Position numbers and translations under genes: made by a program. Below are positions 40,130-48,643 of a DNA stretch of 64,000 nucleotides, piece after piece. Below the pieces are notes generated by a model that was not told the DNA's origin, made no database searches, and saw nothing but the letters and a program-made list of their open reading frames with translations. Every line of letters starts with the position of its first letter. The first letter of the stretch is position 1. This DNA comes from Rahnella sikkimica (GTDB taxonomy: Bacteria > Pseudomonadota > Gammaproteobacteria > Enterobacterales > Enterobacteriaceae), in assembly GCF_002951615.1 (NCBI RefSeq), contig NZ_CP019063.1, positions 124,001-188,000 of the forward strand. Direction: 5' to 3'.

Positions 40130-40351
40130 TCAGATATCAAAATCATTCAGCCTGTTTCGGCTGCCTGATGACGTATCAAATGTCCCGCTGATGTAAGTTC
40201 CGTCCCTGAAAATGACCACGTCATCGACTCTCACAGGATGCGCGCACGCGGCACACTGAATAGAATGCACAACTTCTGCAAACGGCGTAATGACTGTGGC
40301 GTTAAAGCGATCTGAACCGCACTGTTCGCAAATTATCCGGATATCCGGCAT
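40130..40351 (-). CDS. Small zinc-ribbon protein
   Basis: 73 residues from ATG 40351. Two CxxC pairs (CEQCGS near residue 9, CAAC near residue 33) outline a zinc ribbon, followed by a short strand-rich tail (PVRVDDVVIFRDGTYISG). Function not recognised. A longer frame to 40399 exists but adds a hydrophobic, unconserved-looking stretch. Support is the motif only. Confidence 0.5.
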   Translation of the reverse strand: MPDIRIICEQCGSDRFNATVITPFAEVVHSIQCAACAHPVRVDDVVIFRDGTYISGTFDTSSGSRNRLNDFDI

Positions 40352-40633
40352 GTGATAAACCCGACATAAGTAAAAAAATAACTGATATAAATATAACACA
40401 TAGGAAAATTCTTATTGTGAGTATTTCTTTTATGGGAGAGAAATCTTCTGAACCATAAAGTGCGTTGTTTCATTTGCATTTAGACACAATAAATCGTCCC
40501 GCCATCGGGGGATTTTCTCGTTATTATCCTGTCCTACAAAAAAGCACAGGTTTCGGCTTTACTGCTCAAACAATGGATTGGCGGCATATCACCGAAGCAG
40601 GCATTACGTTGATGATTTTAAACGGGATAATCT

Positions 40634-40951
40634 ATGCGTCATTCAAAAATTGTTATGTTATCGGCCCTGGTTTTGGCTTCCTTATTACCTTTGGCCAATA
40701 CCGCGCTCGCAGCGTCAAACTCTCACGAAATCAAATCGTTCTACGATGATTCCAAACTTTACTCGATTGGCGATCAGGTTCCGGCGCTGTACCGCACCAA
40801 GCCTTATGAAATCATCGGCTGGCAGGAACGTCATCTTCCGGCACCGGATGCGGGCACGCACTGGACTTACATCGGCGGCAGTTATGCGCTGATCACAGAT
40901 ACTGACGGTAAGATCACCAAAGCCGAAAACGGCGATATCTACTTCCAGTAA
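40634..40951 (+). CDS. RcnB-family periplasmic protein
   Basis: 105 residues. Signal peptide MRHSKIVMLSALVLASLLPLANTALA, then the RcnB-type core: YSIGDQVPALYRTKPYEIIGWQERHLPAPDAGTHWTYIGGSYALI, with the pattern GxxxPxxYR...W...LPxPxxGxxWxxxGG. RcnB helps nickel/cobalt homeostasis in E. coli, but many relatives have no known metal link. The C-terminal ITDTDGKI fits the end of the family. Followed by a terminator that overlaps the stop of the convergent regulator gene. Confidence 0.8.
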   Translation: MRHSKIVMLSALVLASLLPLANTALAASNSHEIKSFYDDSKLYSIGDQVPALYRTKPYEIIGWQERHLPAPDAGTHWTYIGGSYALITDTDGKITKAENGDIYFQ

Positions 40952-40974
40952 TGCGTTTTGAGTTCGGATCTGTG

Positions 40975-41005
40975 AGGCCTGAAGAAATTCAGGCCTTTTT
41001 TCTTT
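40975..41005. terminator. Bidirectional terminator between the RcnB-like and AraC genes
   Basis: AGGCCTGAA and TTCAGGCCT pair around GAAA, followed by TTTTTTCTTT on the plus strand. The stem covers the last codons/stop of the minus-strand regulator. Confidence 0.88.
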
Positions 41006-41813
41006 CCTGTGACGGCGTAATGCCAAACACCTGTTTATAGGAAGTGGTGAAGTGATTACTGTTTGAAAAACCACACATAAAGGCAATGTCCGTGATAGAG
41101 GTTTCCGTATTTTTGATCTTCACGCGCGCCGACACCAAACGCAGCCTTTTCAGGTAGTTTTCCGGTGTCATTCCTGTGGTCTCTTTTATACGGCGAAACA
41201 ACGTGCGCTGCGTCAGTGAAAATTCATCGGCCACGTCCACCCAGTTAATCTCAGTAAAACAGTGCTCCTGCAAATACCCCAACATGCGATGAAGTTTGTA
41301 CTGCGTATGGTTGCGATCCCCGGTTTCCCGCTGGTTTACCAGACTCAAGATCAACTGGAAAAATAAACCTTCCTGCTGAACCGGACGCAGGTTTTGGTCA
41401 GGATCGTGCGCGGGAGTAAACATTTGCTCTACCAGCCCCCGGCAATGATTTTTTACCTCCGGTAATAACCAGCCGTAGCCACTGCCTTCGCTGGCAGAAA
41501 AGGGAGAAAGCAAGCGTTCGGTATTGGTCAGATAGCTGAATTCAGTCCGCGGGTTGATGAGTATATTAATCAGTTTCAGCGTGCCGAGTTCATCATAGAA
41601 ATGGTAGTCATTGTCGCGGACGAAAAAGACGTCGCCTTCCTGAATAAAAACCGGTTTGCCGTTGATGACGTGCAATCCGTGGCCGCTGTCTACAATCACC
41701 AGTTCGTCAAAATCGTGGCAATGCTCGCTGTTGTTATCTTCCGGGTCGCTGGAATAAACCGATAGTTTTTCATCAACAGAAGAAAAATAGGCTTCTACTC
41801 TGAGTTTATCCAT
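40989..41813 (-). CDS. AraC-family regulator, RhaR/RhaS-like
   Basis: 274 residues. The N-terminal cupin is very like those of the rhamnose regulators (HCHDFDELVIVDSGHGLHVINGKP, FIQEGDVFFVRDNDYHFYDEL). The C-terminal double helix-turn-helix has DVADEFSLTQRTLFRRIKETTG and ITDIAFMCGFSNSNHFTTSYKQVFGITP. It should bind a sugar, probably L-rhamnose or a rhamnoside, and activate the divergent GH78-like hydrolase and GPH transporter genes 50 nt away. Confidence 0.85.
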   Translation of the reverse strand: MDKLRVEAYFSSVDEKLSVYSSDPEDNNSEHCHDFDELVIVDSGHGLHVINGKPVFIQEGDVFFVRDNDYHFYDELGTLKLINILINPRTEFSYLTNTERLLSPFSASEGSGYGWLLPEVKNHCRGLVEQMFTPAHDPDQNLRPVQQEGLFFQLILSLVNQRETGDRNHTQYKLHRMLGYLQEHCFTEINWVDVADEFSLTQRTLFRRIKETTGMTPENYLKRLRLVSARVKIKNTETSITDIAFMCGFSNSNHFTTSYKQVFGITPSQERKKA

Positions 41814-41863
41814 AAGGCGATTTGTCTCGTTTGTTCTTTTATCCGGGCAGACAGCTACCCTAA

Positions 41864-43603
41864 GTGATCCCCCGCAGGCCCGCGAATCTGATTTCTGAAT
41901 ATGTGATCGTCCCCTTTAATACCCCACGCTGGCTGCCATTTCCCGCGCAAAGCTGGCAACCACAGAATAGCTGGCGTTCTGAGCCCGGCGCACACTCCAC
42001 TTCACACATCATTGAACAGGTATCGGGAATGTCTCAGGGGATACAGAAAAACAGCAGTCTTCGTTTTCATCGCAATAGTCGTTTTTTATCTGCCGCTGAC
42101 GGTCTTTTACCGGCGTTGCAGCAAACCCGTTTACAGCCGGTTGGGGTGGTGGATGTCATTGCCGACACTTCAGAAGCGCTGGGCTGGAAAGCCATAAAGA
42201 GCCCTCTTCCCGCCAGTCTGATCGAGCGTGAACTGGCGCCGGGTGATGAAGTCATTATCGATTTCGGTACGCACTGCGTGGGGTATTTTGGTTTGCATTG
42301 CGAATCAGCAGGCAGCCCGCCGGATGCGCCAGCCCATCTGCAATTTATCTTCGGCGAAACAGCGGCAGAAATGGGCGTACCGTTCAGCGAATACAGCGGC
42401 TGGCTGAGCAGCAGCTGGCTTCAACAGGCAGATATTTATCTGGATGTGCTGCCGGAACAGGTGCGGTTGCCTCGCCGTTATTGCTGCCGTTACGTGAAAA
42501 TCAAAGTCATTTCCACCTCAGCAAAATTTAACCTGAAGCTGAGTGACATTCATCTGAACACGTTGACATCTGCGGACAGCACTTCGCTGGCGCGATTGCA
42601 TCATCCGGATGCCTTGTTGGATCAGATCGACCAGGTCAGCGTACTGACATTGCGAAACTGTATGCAGGAAGTGTTTGAGGACGGGCCAAAACGCGACCGC
42701 CGTCTGTGGCTGGGTGATCTGCGTTTACAGGCGCTGGTGAATTACCAGACGTTTGAACAAAACGATCTGGTAAAACGCTGCCTGTATTTATTTGCCGGGG
42801 TCACGCGCGAAGATGGCATGGTGTCGTCCAATCTGTTTATGAAGCCTGACGTCATTGCTGACGATACTTTTCTGTTTGATTACGCGCTGTTTTTTGTCGC
42901 CACGCTCGCCGATTACATCGCCGCGACAAATGATCAGCAGACACTGGAAGATCTCTGGCCAACCGCATGGCGGCAGGTTGAGCTGGCGCTGGGACGGGTC
43001 AGCGAAAAAGGGATTGTGCAGGACAGCGATGACTGGTGGGCATTTATCGACTGGCACGAATCACTGAATAAACAGGCTCCGGCACAGGGCGTACTGATTT
43101 ATTGCCTGATGAAAGCCAGAGAGCTTGCCCGCAAAATCGACGGCGAAAATGTCACATTGCTGACCGCAAAAATCGATGAGCTGAAAAATGCGGCAATGGA
43201 ACAATTGTGGGATGAAAATAAAGGGTTCTTCGTCAGCGGTGCCGCGCAGCAGACTTCCTGTGCTTCGCAGATATGGCTGGTGTTGGCTGAAATCGGTGAT
43301 AACGATTTTCGGTCACAGCTGATCAGCCGTTTGCTGGCGAATCCGCCCGAAATAGGCATGAACACGCCGTACATGATGCACCACTTTATTGACGCGCTGA
43401 TCAGCGTCGGTGAAACCCGCCGGGCCACGCTGGAAATCAAAAAATACTGGGGCGGAATGGTGCAGGCCGGAGCCGACACGTTCTGGGAATTGTACGATCC
43501 GAAGCGTCCTGATTTTTCCCCGTATGGCAGCAAACTCATTAACAGCTATTGCCATGCCTGGAGCTGTACTCCGGCTTACTTCCTCCGCAAATATGGCTTG
43601 TAA
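41864..43603 (+). CDS. GH78-like glycoside hydrolase (alpha-L-rhamnosidase related)
   Basis: About 579 residues. An N-terminal beta-sandwich region precedes an (alpha/alpha)6 catalytic domain. The GH78 acid motif appears as EDGPKRDRRLWLGD (about 273-286) and the probable second catalytic glutamate in GADTFWELYDP (about 540). No signal peptide, so a cytoplasmic enzyme acting on an imported oligosaccharide, probably releasing rhamnose. It is 45 nt upstream of a sugar transporter gene and opposite a RhaR-like regulator. The start is uncertain: GTG 41864 leaves only 50 nt for the divergent promoters; GTG 41903 or ATG 42029 are alternatives. Confidence 0.75.
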   Translation: MIPRRPANLISEYVIVPFNTPRWLPFPAQSWQPQNSWRSEPGAHSTSHIIEQVSGMSQGIQKNSSLRFHRNSRFLSAADGLLPALQQTRLQPVGVVDVIADTSEALGWKAIKSPLPASLIERELAPGDEVIIDFGTHCVGYFGLHCESAGSPPDAPAHLQFIFGETAAEMGVPFSEYSGWLSSSWLQQADIYLDVLPEQVRLPRRYCCRYVKIKVISTSAKFNLKLSDIHLNTLTSADSTSLARLHHPDALLDQIDQVSVLTLRNCMQEVFEDGPKRDRRLWLGDLRLQALVNYQTFEQNDLVKRCLYLFAGVTREDGMVSSNLFMKPDVIADDTFLFDYALFFVATLADYIAATNDQQTLEDLWPTAWRQVELALGRVSEKGIVQDSDDWWAFIDWHESLNKQAPAQGVLIYCLMKARELARKIDGENVTLLTAKIDELKNAAMEQLWDENKGFFVSGAAQQTSCASQIWLVLAEIGDNDFRSQLISRLLANPPEIGMNTPYMMHHFIDALISVGETRRATLEIKKYWGGMVQAGADTFWELYDPKRPDFSPYGSKLINSYCHAWSCTPAYFLRKYGL

Positions 43604-43648
43604 TTAACTAAAAAATAACAATAACCTCAACCCTAAAGAGAAGACACC

Positions 43649-45040
43649 ATGCAAAATACCACTTTTTCCCTGTGGCGGCAGCGACTGGGATATGGGATCG
43701 CCGACCTCTCCTGCAATCTGGTCTGGCAGATGATTTCGCTGTACCTCATGTTCTTTTATACCGACATCATGGGGCTTCCCGCCTATTACGCCGGACTGAT
43801 GTTTTTAGTCACGCGCCTGGTTGATGGTGTCGCAGATGTCCTGATGGGATTGATTATCGACAATACCCACACCCGCTGGGGGCGTTGCCGCCCTTACCTG
43901 CTGCTGGGTGCCGTACCGTTTGGTTTGCTTTGTGTGATGGCGTTTTATGTGCCGGATTTCGACCTGACGGGCAAACTCTGGTACGCCTTCCTGACGTATC
44001 TGTGCCTCTCGTTTCTGTATACGCTCGTTAATATTCCGTTTTGCGCGATGCTGCCGTTCATTACCAATGATTCGAAAGAACGCACCACGCTCTCGGCAGT
44101 CCGTATTGTGATGGGTTCACTCGGTTCTACTATTGTCGCCGTTGCGACCTTGCCGCTGGTGCATTCTCTGGGTAACGGAAATCAGCAATCGGGCTTTCTC
44201 TATACCGCGATGATTTTTGGCGGGATCGCCGTATTCTTCCTGCTGCTGAGTTTTGCGAACGTCAAAGAGAGTATTCACGTTCAGAATGAAAAAATGACGC
44301 TCCGCCGCGCATGGACCAGCCTGCGCCACAACCGTCCGTGGTTTGTGTTTGCAGTGAATATCTTCCTGATGTGGGGGGCATTCTTTTTCCAGACCGGCGC
44401 GCTGGTGTATTTCTTTAATTATTACGTGGGCGACACGAATATTACTGCCGTTGCTGCGGGCATTTCGACATTCGTACCGCTGCTGGGAACATTAACGGTT
44501 CCGTTTATGGCGGCGCGAATGAAAAAACGCCACGTCTATTTATTCGCCTGCGCGATTAACGTCGCCGGCATGCTGGTGATGATATTCTCCGGCAATGCCA
44601 TTATCGGCTTATTAACCGGCGCAACGATATTATCGGTCGGAGCCGGTCAGCGCACCGCCATTTATTTCTCCATGCAGGCTGACCCTGTTGATTACGGCGA
44701 ATGGAAAACCGGGATCAACACTGCGGGCATTCTGACATCAGTTAACGGCTTTCTGGGAAAAGTCGCCATGGCCGGAGCCGGTGCTATCAGCGGGATCCTA
44801 CTGTCTGCCGGAGGCTATCTCGCCAATCAGGTACAAAGCCCGCAAGCGCTGCTGGCCATAAAAACCTGCTATCTGTATATTCCGGCGGCGCTGATCCTGT
44901 GTTCGATGTTCTGGATAGGCCGTTATTATCGCCTCGATGATAATTATGAAGAGATCAAAGCCGAGCTGGATGAAAGGAAATCCAACAACGTTGGAAGGCA
45001 CGCCGCAAAACTCACTTTAGAAAGTATTAAAGAGCGGTAA
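43649..45040 (+). CDS. GPH-family sugar:cation symporter
   Basis: 463 residues with 12 membrane segments in the MelB/GusB (glycoside-pentoside-hexuronide) pattern: RLGYGIADLSCNLVWQMI, TRLVDGVADVLMGLIIDNTHTRWGRCRPYLL (the DxxxG...TRWGRxRPY motif), DYGEWKTGINTAG (about residue 345). It would import the substrate of the preceding GH78-like enzyme, plausibly a rhamnosyl disaccharide. AAAGAG precedes the ATG. The downstream dcuS gene begins a new unit. Confidence 0.88.
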   Translation: MQNTTFSLWRQRLGYGIADLSCNLVWQMISLYLMFFYTDIMGLPAYYAGLMFLVTRLVDGVADVLMGLIIDNTHTRWGRCRPYLLLGAVPFGLLCVMAFYVPDFDLTGKLWYAFLTYLCLSFLYTLVNIPFCAMLPFITNDSKERTTLSAVRIVMGSLGSTIVAVATLPLVHSLGNGNQQSGFLYTAMIFGGIAVFFLLLSFANVKESIHVQNEKMTLRRAWTSLRHNRPWFVFAVNIFLMWGAFFFQTGALVYFFNYYVGDTNITAVAAGISTFVPLLGTLTVPFMAARMKKRHVYLFACAINVAGMLVMIFSGNAIIGLLTGATILSVGAGQRTAIYFSMQADPVDYGEWKTGINTAGILTSVNGFLGKVAMAGAGAISGILLSAGGYLANQVQSPQALLAIKTCYLYIPAALILCSMFWIGRYYRLDDNYEEIKAELDERKSNNVGRHAAKLTLESIKER

Positions 45041-45065
45041 GATCAATCGAATAGACTTATCATAA

Positions 45066-45097
45066 TGGCTGAACAGGGTTAGTTCATCGTTCAGCCA
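45066..45097 (+). terminator. Hairpin after the GPH transporter gene
   Basis: TGGCTGAAC and GTTCAGCCA, 9-bp perfect stem with a 14-nt loop, without a clear T-run. Probably the end of the rhamnoside unit before dcuS. Confidence 0.5.
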
Positions 45098-45181
45098 GGG
45101 TCGTTACATCGGCGCAGGACGTTTAACGCGAACTATTCATCATCATTCATGAGCATTTTGCTCTTTTCTTTTGGGGCTCCC

Positions 45182-46801
45182 ATGAGCGACTCGCAGCAAC
45201 GTCATTCAGTGCGCAAGCACCCCATGAAACTCAGTACTTCCGTGATTCTGATGATCAGCGCCGTGATTGCTTCCGTGCTGCTGGTGGTTCATCTGCTTTA
45301 TTTCGTGCAGGTCAGCGATACCACGCGCGATGGCGTTAAAGACAAAGCGCTGGCCGTGGCAAGAACGCTGGCGGATTCCCCCGAAGTGAAACACGCCCTT
45401 TCCCTTCCTTCTGACAGCGGGATTATCCAGCCGATCGCCAGCGCGGTGCAAAAGCGCAACGACCTGCTGTTTGTCGTGGTCACGAATATGGACGGGATCC
45501 GCTTCTCGCATCCGAATACGGATGTGATCAGTCATCATTTTATCGGCGATGACATCAATCCCGCGCTGCTCGGCAACGAAAATGTCTCTATCAATAAAGG
45601 AACGCTGGATAAAGCGCTGCGCGTCTTTACGCCGGTGTATGACGATCATCACCAGCAAATCGGCGTTGTCGCCATCGGGATTTCGCTGGTAAAAGTCACC
45701 GAGCAAATCAACAAAAGCCGCTGGAGCATTCTCTGGACCGTGCTGTTTGGCATGATGGTTGGCGCACTGGGCACCTACTTTTTGGTCAAAATGCTCAAAC
45801 GTATTCTGTTCGGGCTGGAACCTTATGAGATTTCGACGCTGTTCGAACAGCGTCAGGCGATGTTGCAATCCATCAAAGAAGGCGTGATCGCCGTTGACCA
45901 GGACGCGCATGTAACGCTCATTAACCAGACGGCACGCCAGACATTTCAGGAAACGGCCACGGACGTTGCGCCAAATGCCGATTCCCTGCCGCTTATCGCC
46001 AACCTGCGCGATGTGCTCAATACCGGCGTTCCGCGCCGCGACGAAGAGATCAACTACAAAGGGCGTTTACTGCTGAGCAATACCGTGCCGGTGCGTAATA
46101 ACGGCGTCATTATTGGCGCAATTTGTACCTTCAGGGATAAGACGGAGGTCAGCCAGTTGATGCAGCGCCTGAGCGGCATGGTAAACTATGCCGATTCATT
46201 GCGGGAACGCTCGCATGAGTTCATGAATAAACTCCATGTGATACTGGGTTTGCTGCACATGAAAAGTTATACGCAGCTGGAGGATTATATTCTCAAAACA
46301 GCCAATAATTATCAGGCTGAAATCGGGTCGCTGCTGTTGAAAATTAAGTCTCCGGTCATCGCCGGGTTCCTGTTGAGCAAGATTAACCGCGCCTCAGACA
46401 CCCGACATCTGCTGACACTCAGCGATGACAGCCTGTTGCCTGATAACAACAATGAAAATCAGGTCGCAGCGCTGATCACCGTTCTGGGTAATCTGATTGA
46501 AAATGCGCTGGATGCGCTGGGCGACCAGCCGGATGGCGAAGTCAGCGTGCTGCTGCATTATCAGAATGGCTCGCTGGCTTGTGTCGTCAGTGACGACGGA
46601 CCGGGGATTACACCGGAAAACATTGAGGCGATATTTGAGAAAGGCGTTTCATCCAAGGGTGATCAACGAGGTATGGGGTTGTTCCTTGCGAAACAGCAAG
46701 TTGAAAGCCTCGGCGGAACCATTAACGTAGAATCCGAACCCGATGTTTATACCCAATTTTTTGTACAACTTCCCTGGGATGGTGAGAGGACAAGTTCTTG
46801 A
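45182..46801 (+). CDS. dcuS: C4-dicarboxylate sensor histidine kinase DcuS
   Basis: 539 residues, near-identical in layout to E. coli DcuS (543). Two membrane segments frame a periplasmic PAS domain whose fumarate ligands are kept (RFSHP with Arg and His, LRVFTPVYD with Arg). Then come a cytoplasmic PAS domain (YEISTLFEQRQAMLQSIKEG), the phosphorylated histidine in RERSHEFMNKLHVI (about 345), and the ATPase N, G1 and G2 boxes (NLIENALDAL, DDGPGI, GMGLFLAKQQ). ATG 45182 puts the same ~14 residues before MKLST as in E. coli. It senses fumarate, malate, succinate or tartrate outside the cell and phosphorylates DcuR. Confidence 0.95.
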   Translation: MSDSQQRHSVRKHPMKLSTSVILMISAVIASVLLVVHLLYFVQVSDTTRDGVKDKALAVARTLADSPEVKHALSLPSDSGIIQPIASAVQKRNDLLFVVVTNMDGIRFSHPNTDVISHHFIGDDINPALLGNENVSINKGTLDKALRVFTPVYDDHHQQIGVVAIGISLVKVTEQINKSRWSILWTVLFGMMVGALGTYFLVKMLKRILFGLEPYEISTLFEQRQAMLQSIKEGVIAVDQDAHVTLINQTARQTFQETATDVAPNADSLPLIANLRDVLNTGVPRRDEEINYKGRLLLSNTVPVRNNGVIIGAICTFRDKTEVSQLMQRLSGMVNYADSLRERSHEFMNKLHVILGLLHMKSYTQLEDYILKTANNYQAEIGSLLLKIKSPVIAGFLLSKINRASDTRHLLTLSDDSLLPDNNNENQVAALITVLGNLIENALDALGDQPDGEVSVLLHYQNGSLACVVSDDGPGITPENIEAIFEKGVSSKGDQRGMGLFLAKQQVESLGGTINVESEPDVYTQFFVQLPWDGERTSS

Positions 46802-47517
46802 TCAATGTGCTGATAGTTGATGATGATGCCATGGTAGCCGAGCTAAACCGCTGCTACGTGGGCCAGATTGAAGGCTTCGCGTGCTGCGGCACCGCGTCGA
46901 CGTTACAACAGGCGAAAGATCTGGTTTTGAATTCAGAACTGTCTATCGACCTGATTTTGCTCGATGTGTACATGCAGCAGGACAACGGGCTGGATTTACT
47001 TCCTGAGCTGCGCAATGCGCGCCGCCCTATCGACGTGATTGTCATTTCTTCCGCCGCCGATGCGGAAACCATCAAAAAATCGCTGAACTATGGCGTGGTG
47101 GATTATCTGATAAAACCGTTCCAGTTTTCCCGTTTCGAGGAAGCACTGACCGGCTGGCAGCAGAAAAAAACGCTGATGGATAACCAGCAATATTACGAGC
47201 AGTCGGACGTTGACCGGTTAATTCATGGCAATAATCCGTCGGCGGCAGAGTCCAAAAAGCTGCCTAAAGGTCTGACGCCACAAACGCTGCGCACGTTGTG
47301 CCAGTGGATTGACGAGCACCCAACGATGGAGTTTTCCACGGACGAACTCGCCAGTTCGGTGAATATATCGCGGGTGTCCTGCCGTAAATACCTGATATGG
47401 CTGGCGCAGATGAACATCCTCTTCACCAGCATTCATTATGGCGTGACCGGCAGGCCGGTTTACCGCTATCGCTTACAGGCGGATCATTACTCGCTGCTTA
47501 AACAGTACTGCCAGTGA
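46798..47517 (+). CDS. dcuR: C4-dicarboxylate response regulator DcuR
   Basis: 239 residues, same length as E. coli DcuR. Receiver domain with DDDAMVAE at the start, phosphorylated Asp in LILLDVYM (about 56), Thr/Ser in VISSAAD and Lys in YLIKPF. C-terminal helix-turn-helix of the CitB/DcuR type (FSTDELASSVNISRVSCRKYLIWL). The start is TTG 46798, overlapping the dcuS stop (TTGA), with GAGAGGA 8 nt upstream. Known targets in E. coli are dctA, dcuB-fumB and frd; here the neighbouring DASS, fumarase and fumarate reductase genes are obvious candidates. Its 3' end overlaps the convergent apbE gene by 20 bp. Confidence 0.96.
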   Translation: MINVLIVDDDAMVAELNRCYVGQIEGFACCGTASTLQQAKDLVLNSELSIDLILLDVYMQQDNGLDLLPELRNARRPIDVIVISSAADAETIKKSLNYGVVDYLIKPFQFSRFEEALTGWQQKKTLMDNQQYYEQSDVDRLIHGNNPSAAESKKLPKGLTPQTLRTLCQWIDEHPTMEFSTDELASSVNISRVSCRKYLIWLAQMNILFTSIHYGVTGRPVYRYRLQADHYSLLKQYCQ

Positions 47518-48466
47518 TGTGATAGTCCGGGTCCAGCGGCATGAACGTAAACTGCCGCTGCGATGAGAAGATAATCTGCTGGTCTTTCGTGACAAAAATA
47601 GCCTCAATGTGCGGGAAATTCTCCAGGTACCTGAGGCTTTTTTCCACGCCCATGCCGTAAAGCAGCGTGGTGTAGATATCACCGTCAATTGAGTCATCGG
47701 AAATAATCGTCACGCTGAGAAGCTCGTTATCCAGCGGATAGCCGGTTTTCGGATCGAGAATATGATGGTAACGCTGGCCGTTCAGCTCGAAATACCGTTC
47801 GTAAATGCCCGATGTCACCACCGATTTGTTCGTCACGTTTATCACGCCAATCAGCGATTCCGGGGTTGAAAACGGTTTTTTCAAACCAATCGCCCACGCG
47901 CCTTCTGCCCCTGCCCCCAGCGTTTGGACATTGCCGCCCAGATTGATCAGCGCCTGCGTCACCTGCTGCTCACGCAGGAAATCGCGCACCACGTCCGCGA
48001 TATACCCTTTGGCAATCGCGCCCAGATCGATTTCCATTCCCGCTTTATGCAGAAAAACTGACTGCGAACTTTCGTCGAGGATCACGTCATGCGGATCCGT
48101 TATTTTCAGCAGCGCTTGTAAGTCAGTCGCAGCGGGCACGCTGTTACCGTTAAAACCGATTTTCCAGCGCTTCACCAGCGGGCCGATGGTGAAATTAAAA
48201 CTGCTGTTTTCCAGCACGCTCACGGCTTTCGCTCGGCGGATCAGGTCAAACACCGGTTTGCTGACGGCGACGGCGTGATCGCCTGCCGCATGGTTAACCG
48301 ACATCACTTCAGACTGCTGGCGGTTAACCGTCAGTTTGGTTTCCTGAAGTTTGATAAGCCGGAAAACGTTGGAGGCCAGGGTTTCATTATGTTCAAACAG
48401 CTTGAGAAGAATGGGCGAACCCATCAAAACGGCGGAGTAAGCATAAACACGATCGTCTGGCGTCAT
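47498..48466 (-). CDS. apbE: FAD:protein FMN transferase, cytoplasmic ApbE type
   Basis: 322 residues. It attaches FMN covalently to a Thr in FMN-binding domains, using FAD. ApbE motifs: MGSPILLKLF at the N-terminus, the substrate loop EIDLGAIAKGYIADVV (about 165-180), LINLGGNVQTLG, and the metal/FAD part HHILDPKTGYPLDN with SDDSIDGDIYTTLLYGMG. Unlike the periplasmic lipoprotein ApbE it has no signal peptide, so it acts in the cytosol. The neighbouring fumarate oxidoreductase carries the expected acceptor motif, making it the natural substrate. Confidence 0.93.
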   Translation of the reverse strand: MTPDDRVYAYSAVLMGSPILLKLFEHNETLASNVFRLIKLQETKLTVNRQQSEVMSVNHAAGDHAVAVSKPVFDLIRRAKAVSVLENSSFNFTIGPLVKRWKIGFNGNSVPAATDLQALLKITDPHDVILDESSQSVFLHKAGMEIDLGAIAKGYIADVVRDFLREQQVTQALINLGGNVQTLGAGAEGAWAIGLKKPFSTPESLIGVINVTNKSVVTSGIYERYFELNGQRYHHILDPKTGYPLDNELLSVTIISDDSIDGDIYTTLLYGMGVEKSLRYLENFPHIEAIFVTKDQQIIFSSQRQFTFMPLDPDYHITGSTV

Positions 48467-48523
48467 CAGATTTACCCAAAAACAGGCCTTAAAACAGACC
48501 TAATAGAGAAAAGTGAAAAGTGA

Positions 48524-48557
48524 AAAGCCCGCCCCACAGCGATGCGGGACAGGCTTT
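48524..48557 (-). terminator. Possible terminator of the fumarate oxidoreductase gene
   Basis: AAAGCC and GGCTTT with an inner CCC/GGG form an imperfect hairpin; on the minus strand it is followed by CTTTTCACTTTTC. Confidence 0.45.
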
Positions 48558-48577
48558 ACGTTGAACTGAAACCTCAA

Positions 48578-48632
48578 CCTTCCGGGTTGCAGGAGCGGGC
48601 TTAGCGTTGCCAGACTCCGTGCAACCGGAAGG
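48578..48632. repeat. Long inverted repeat downstream of the fumarate oxidoreductase gene
   Basis: CCTTCCGGGTTGCA (48578-48591) is complementary to TGCAACCGGAAGG (48620-48632) with a single-base bulge and a 28-nt loop. It lies between the flavoprotein gene and apbE. Confidence 0.6.
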
Positions 48633-48643
48633 AACACGGTTCT

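Noticed and set aside
40465..40749. Frame overlapping the RcnB-like gene start
   Set aside because: Overlaps the well-supported signal peptide and core of the RcnB-family protein in another frame; no motifs.
48511..48527. Short direct repeat of GTGAAAA upstream of the flavoprotein terminator
   Set aside because: Only two or three 7-base units; it reads as the A-rich flank of a minus-strand terminator rather than an iteron array.
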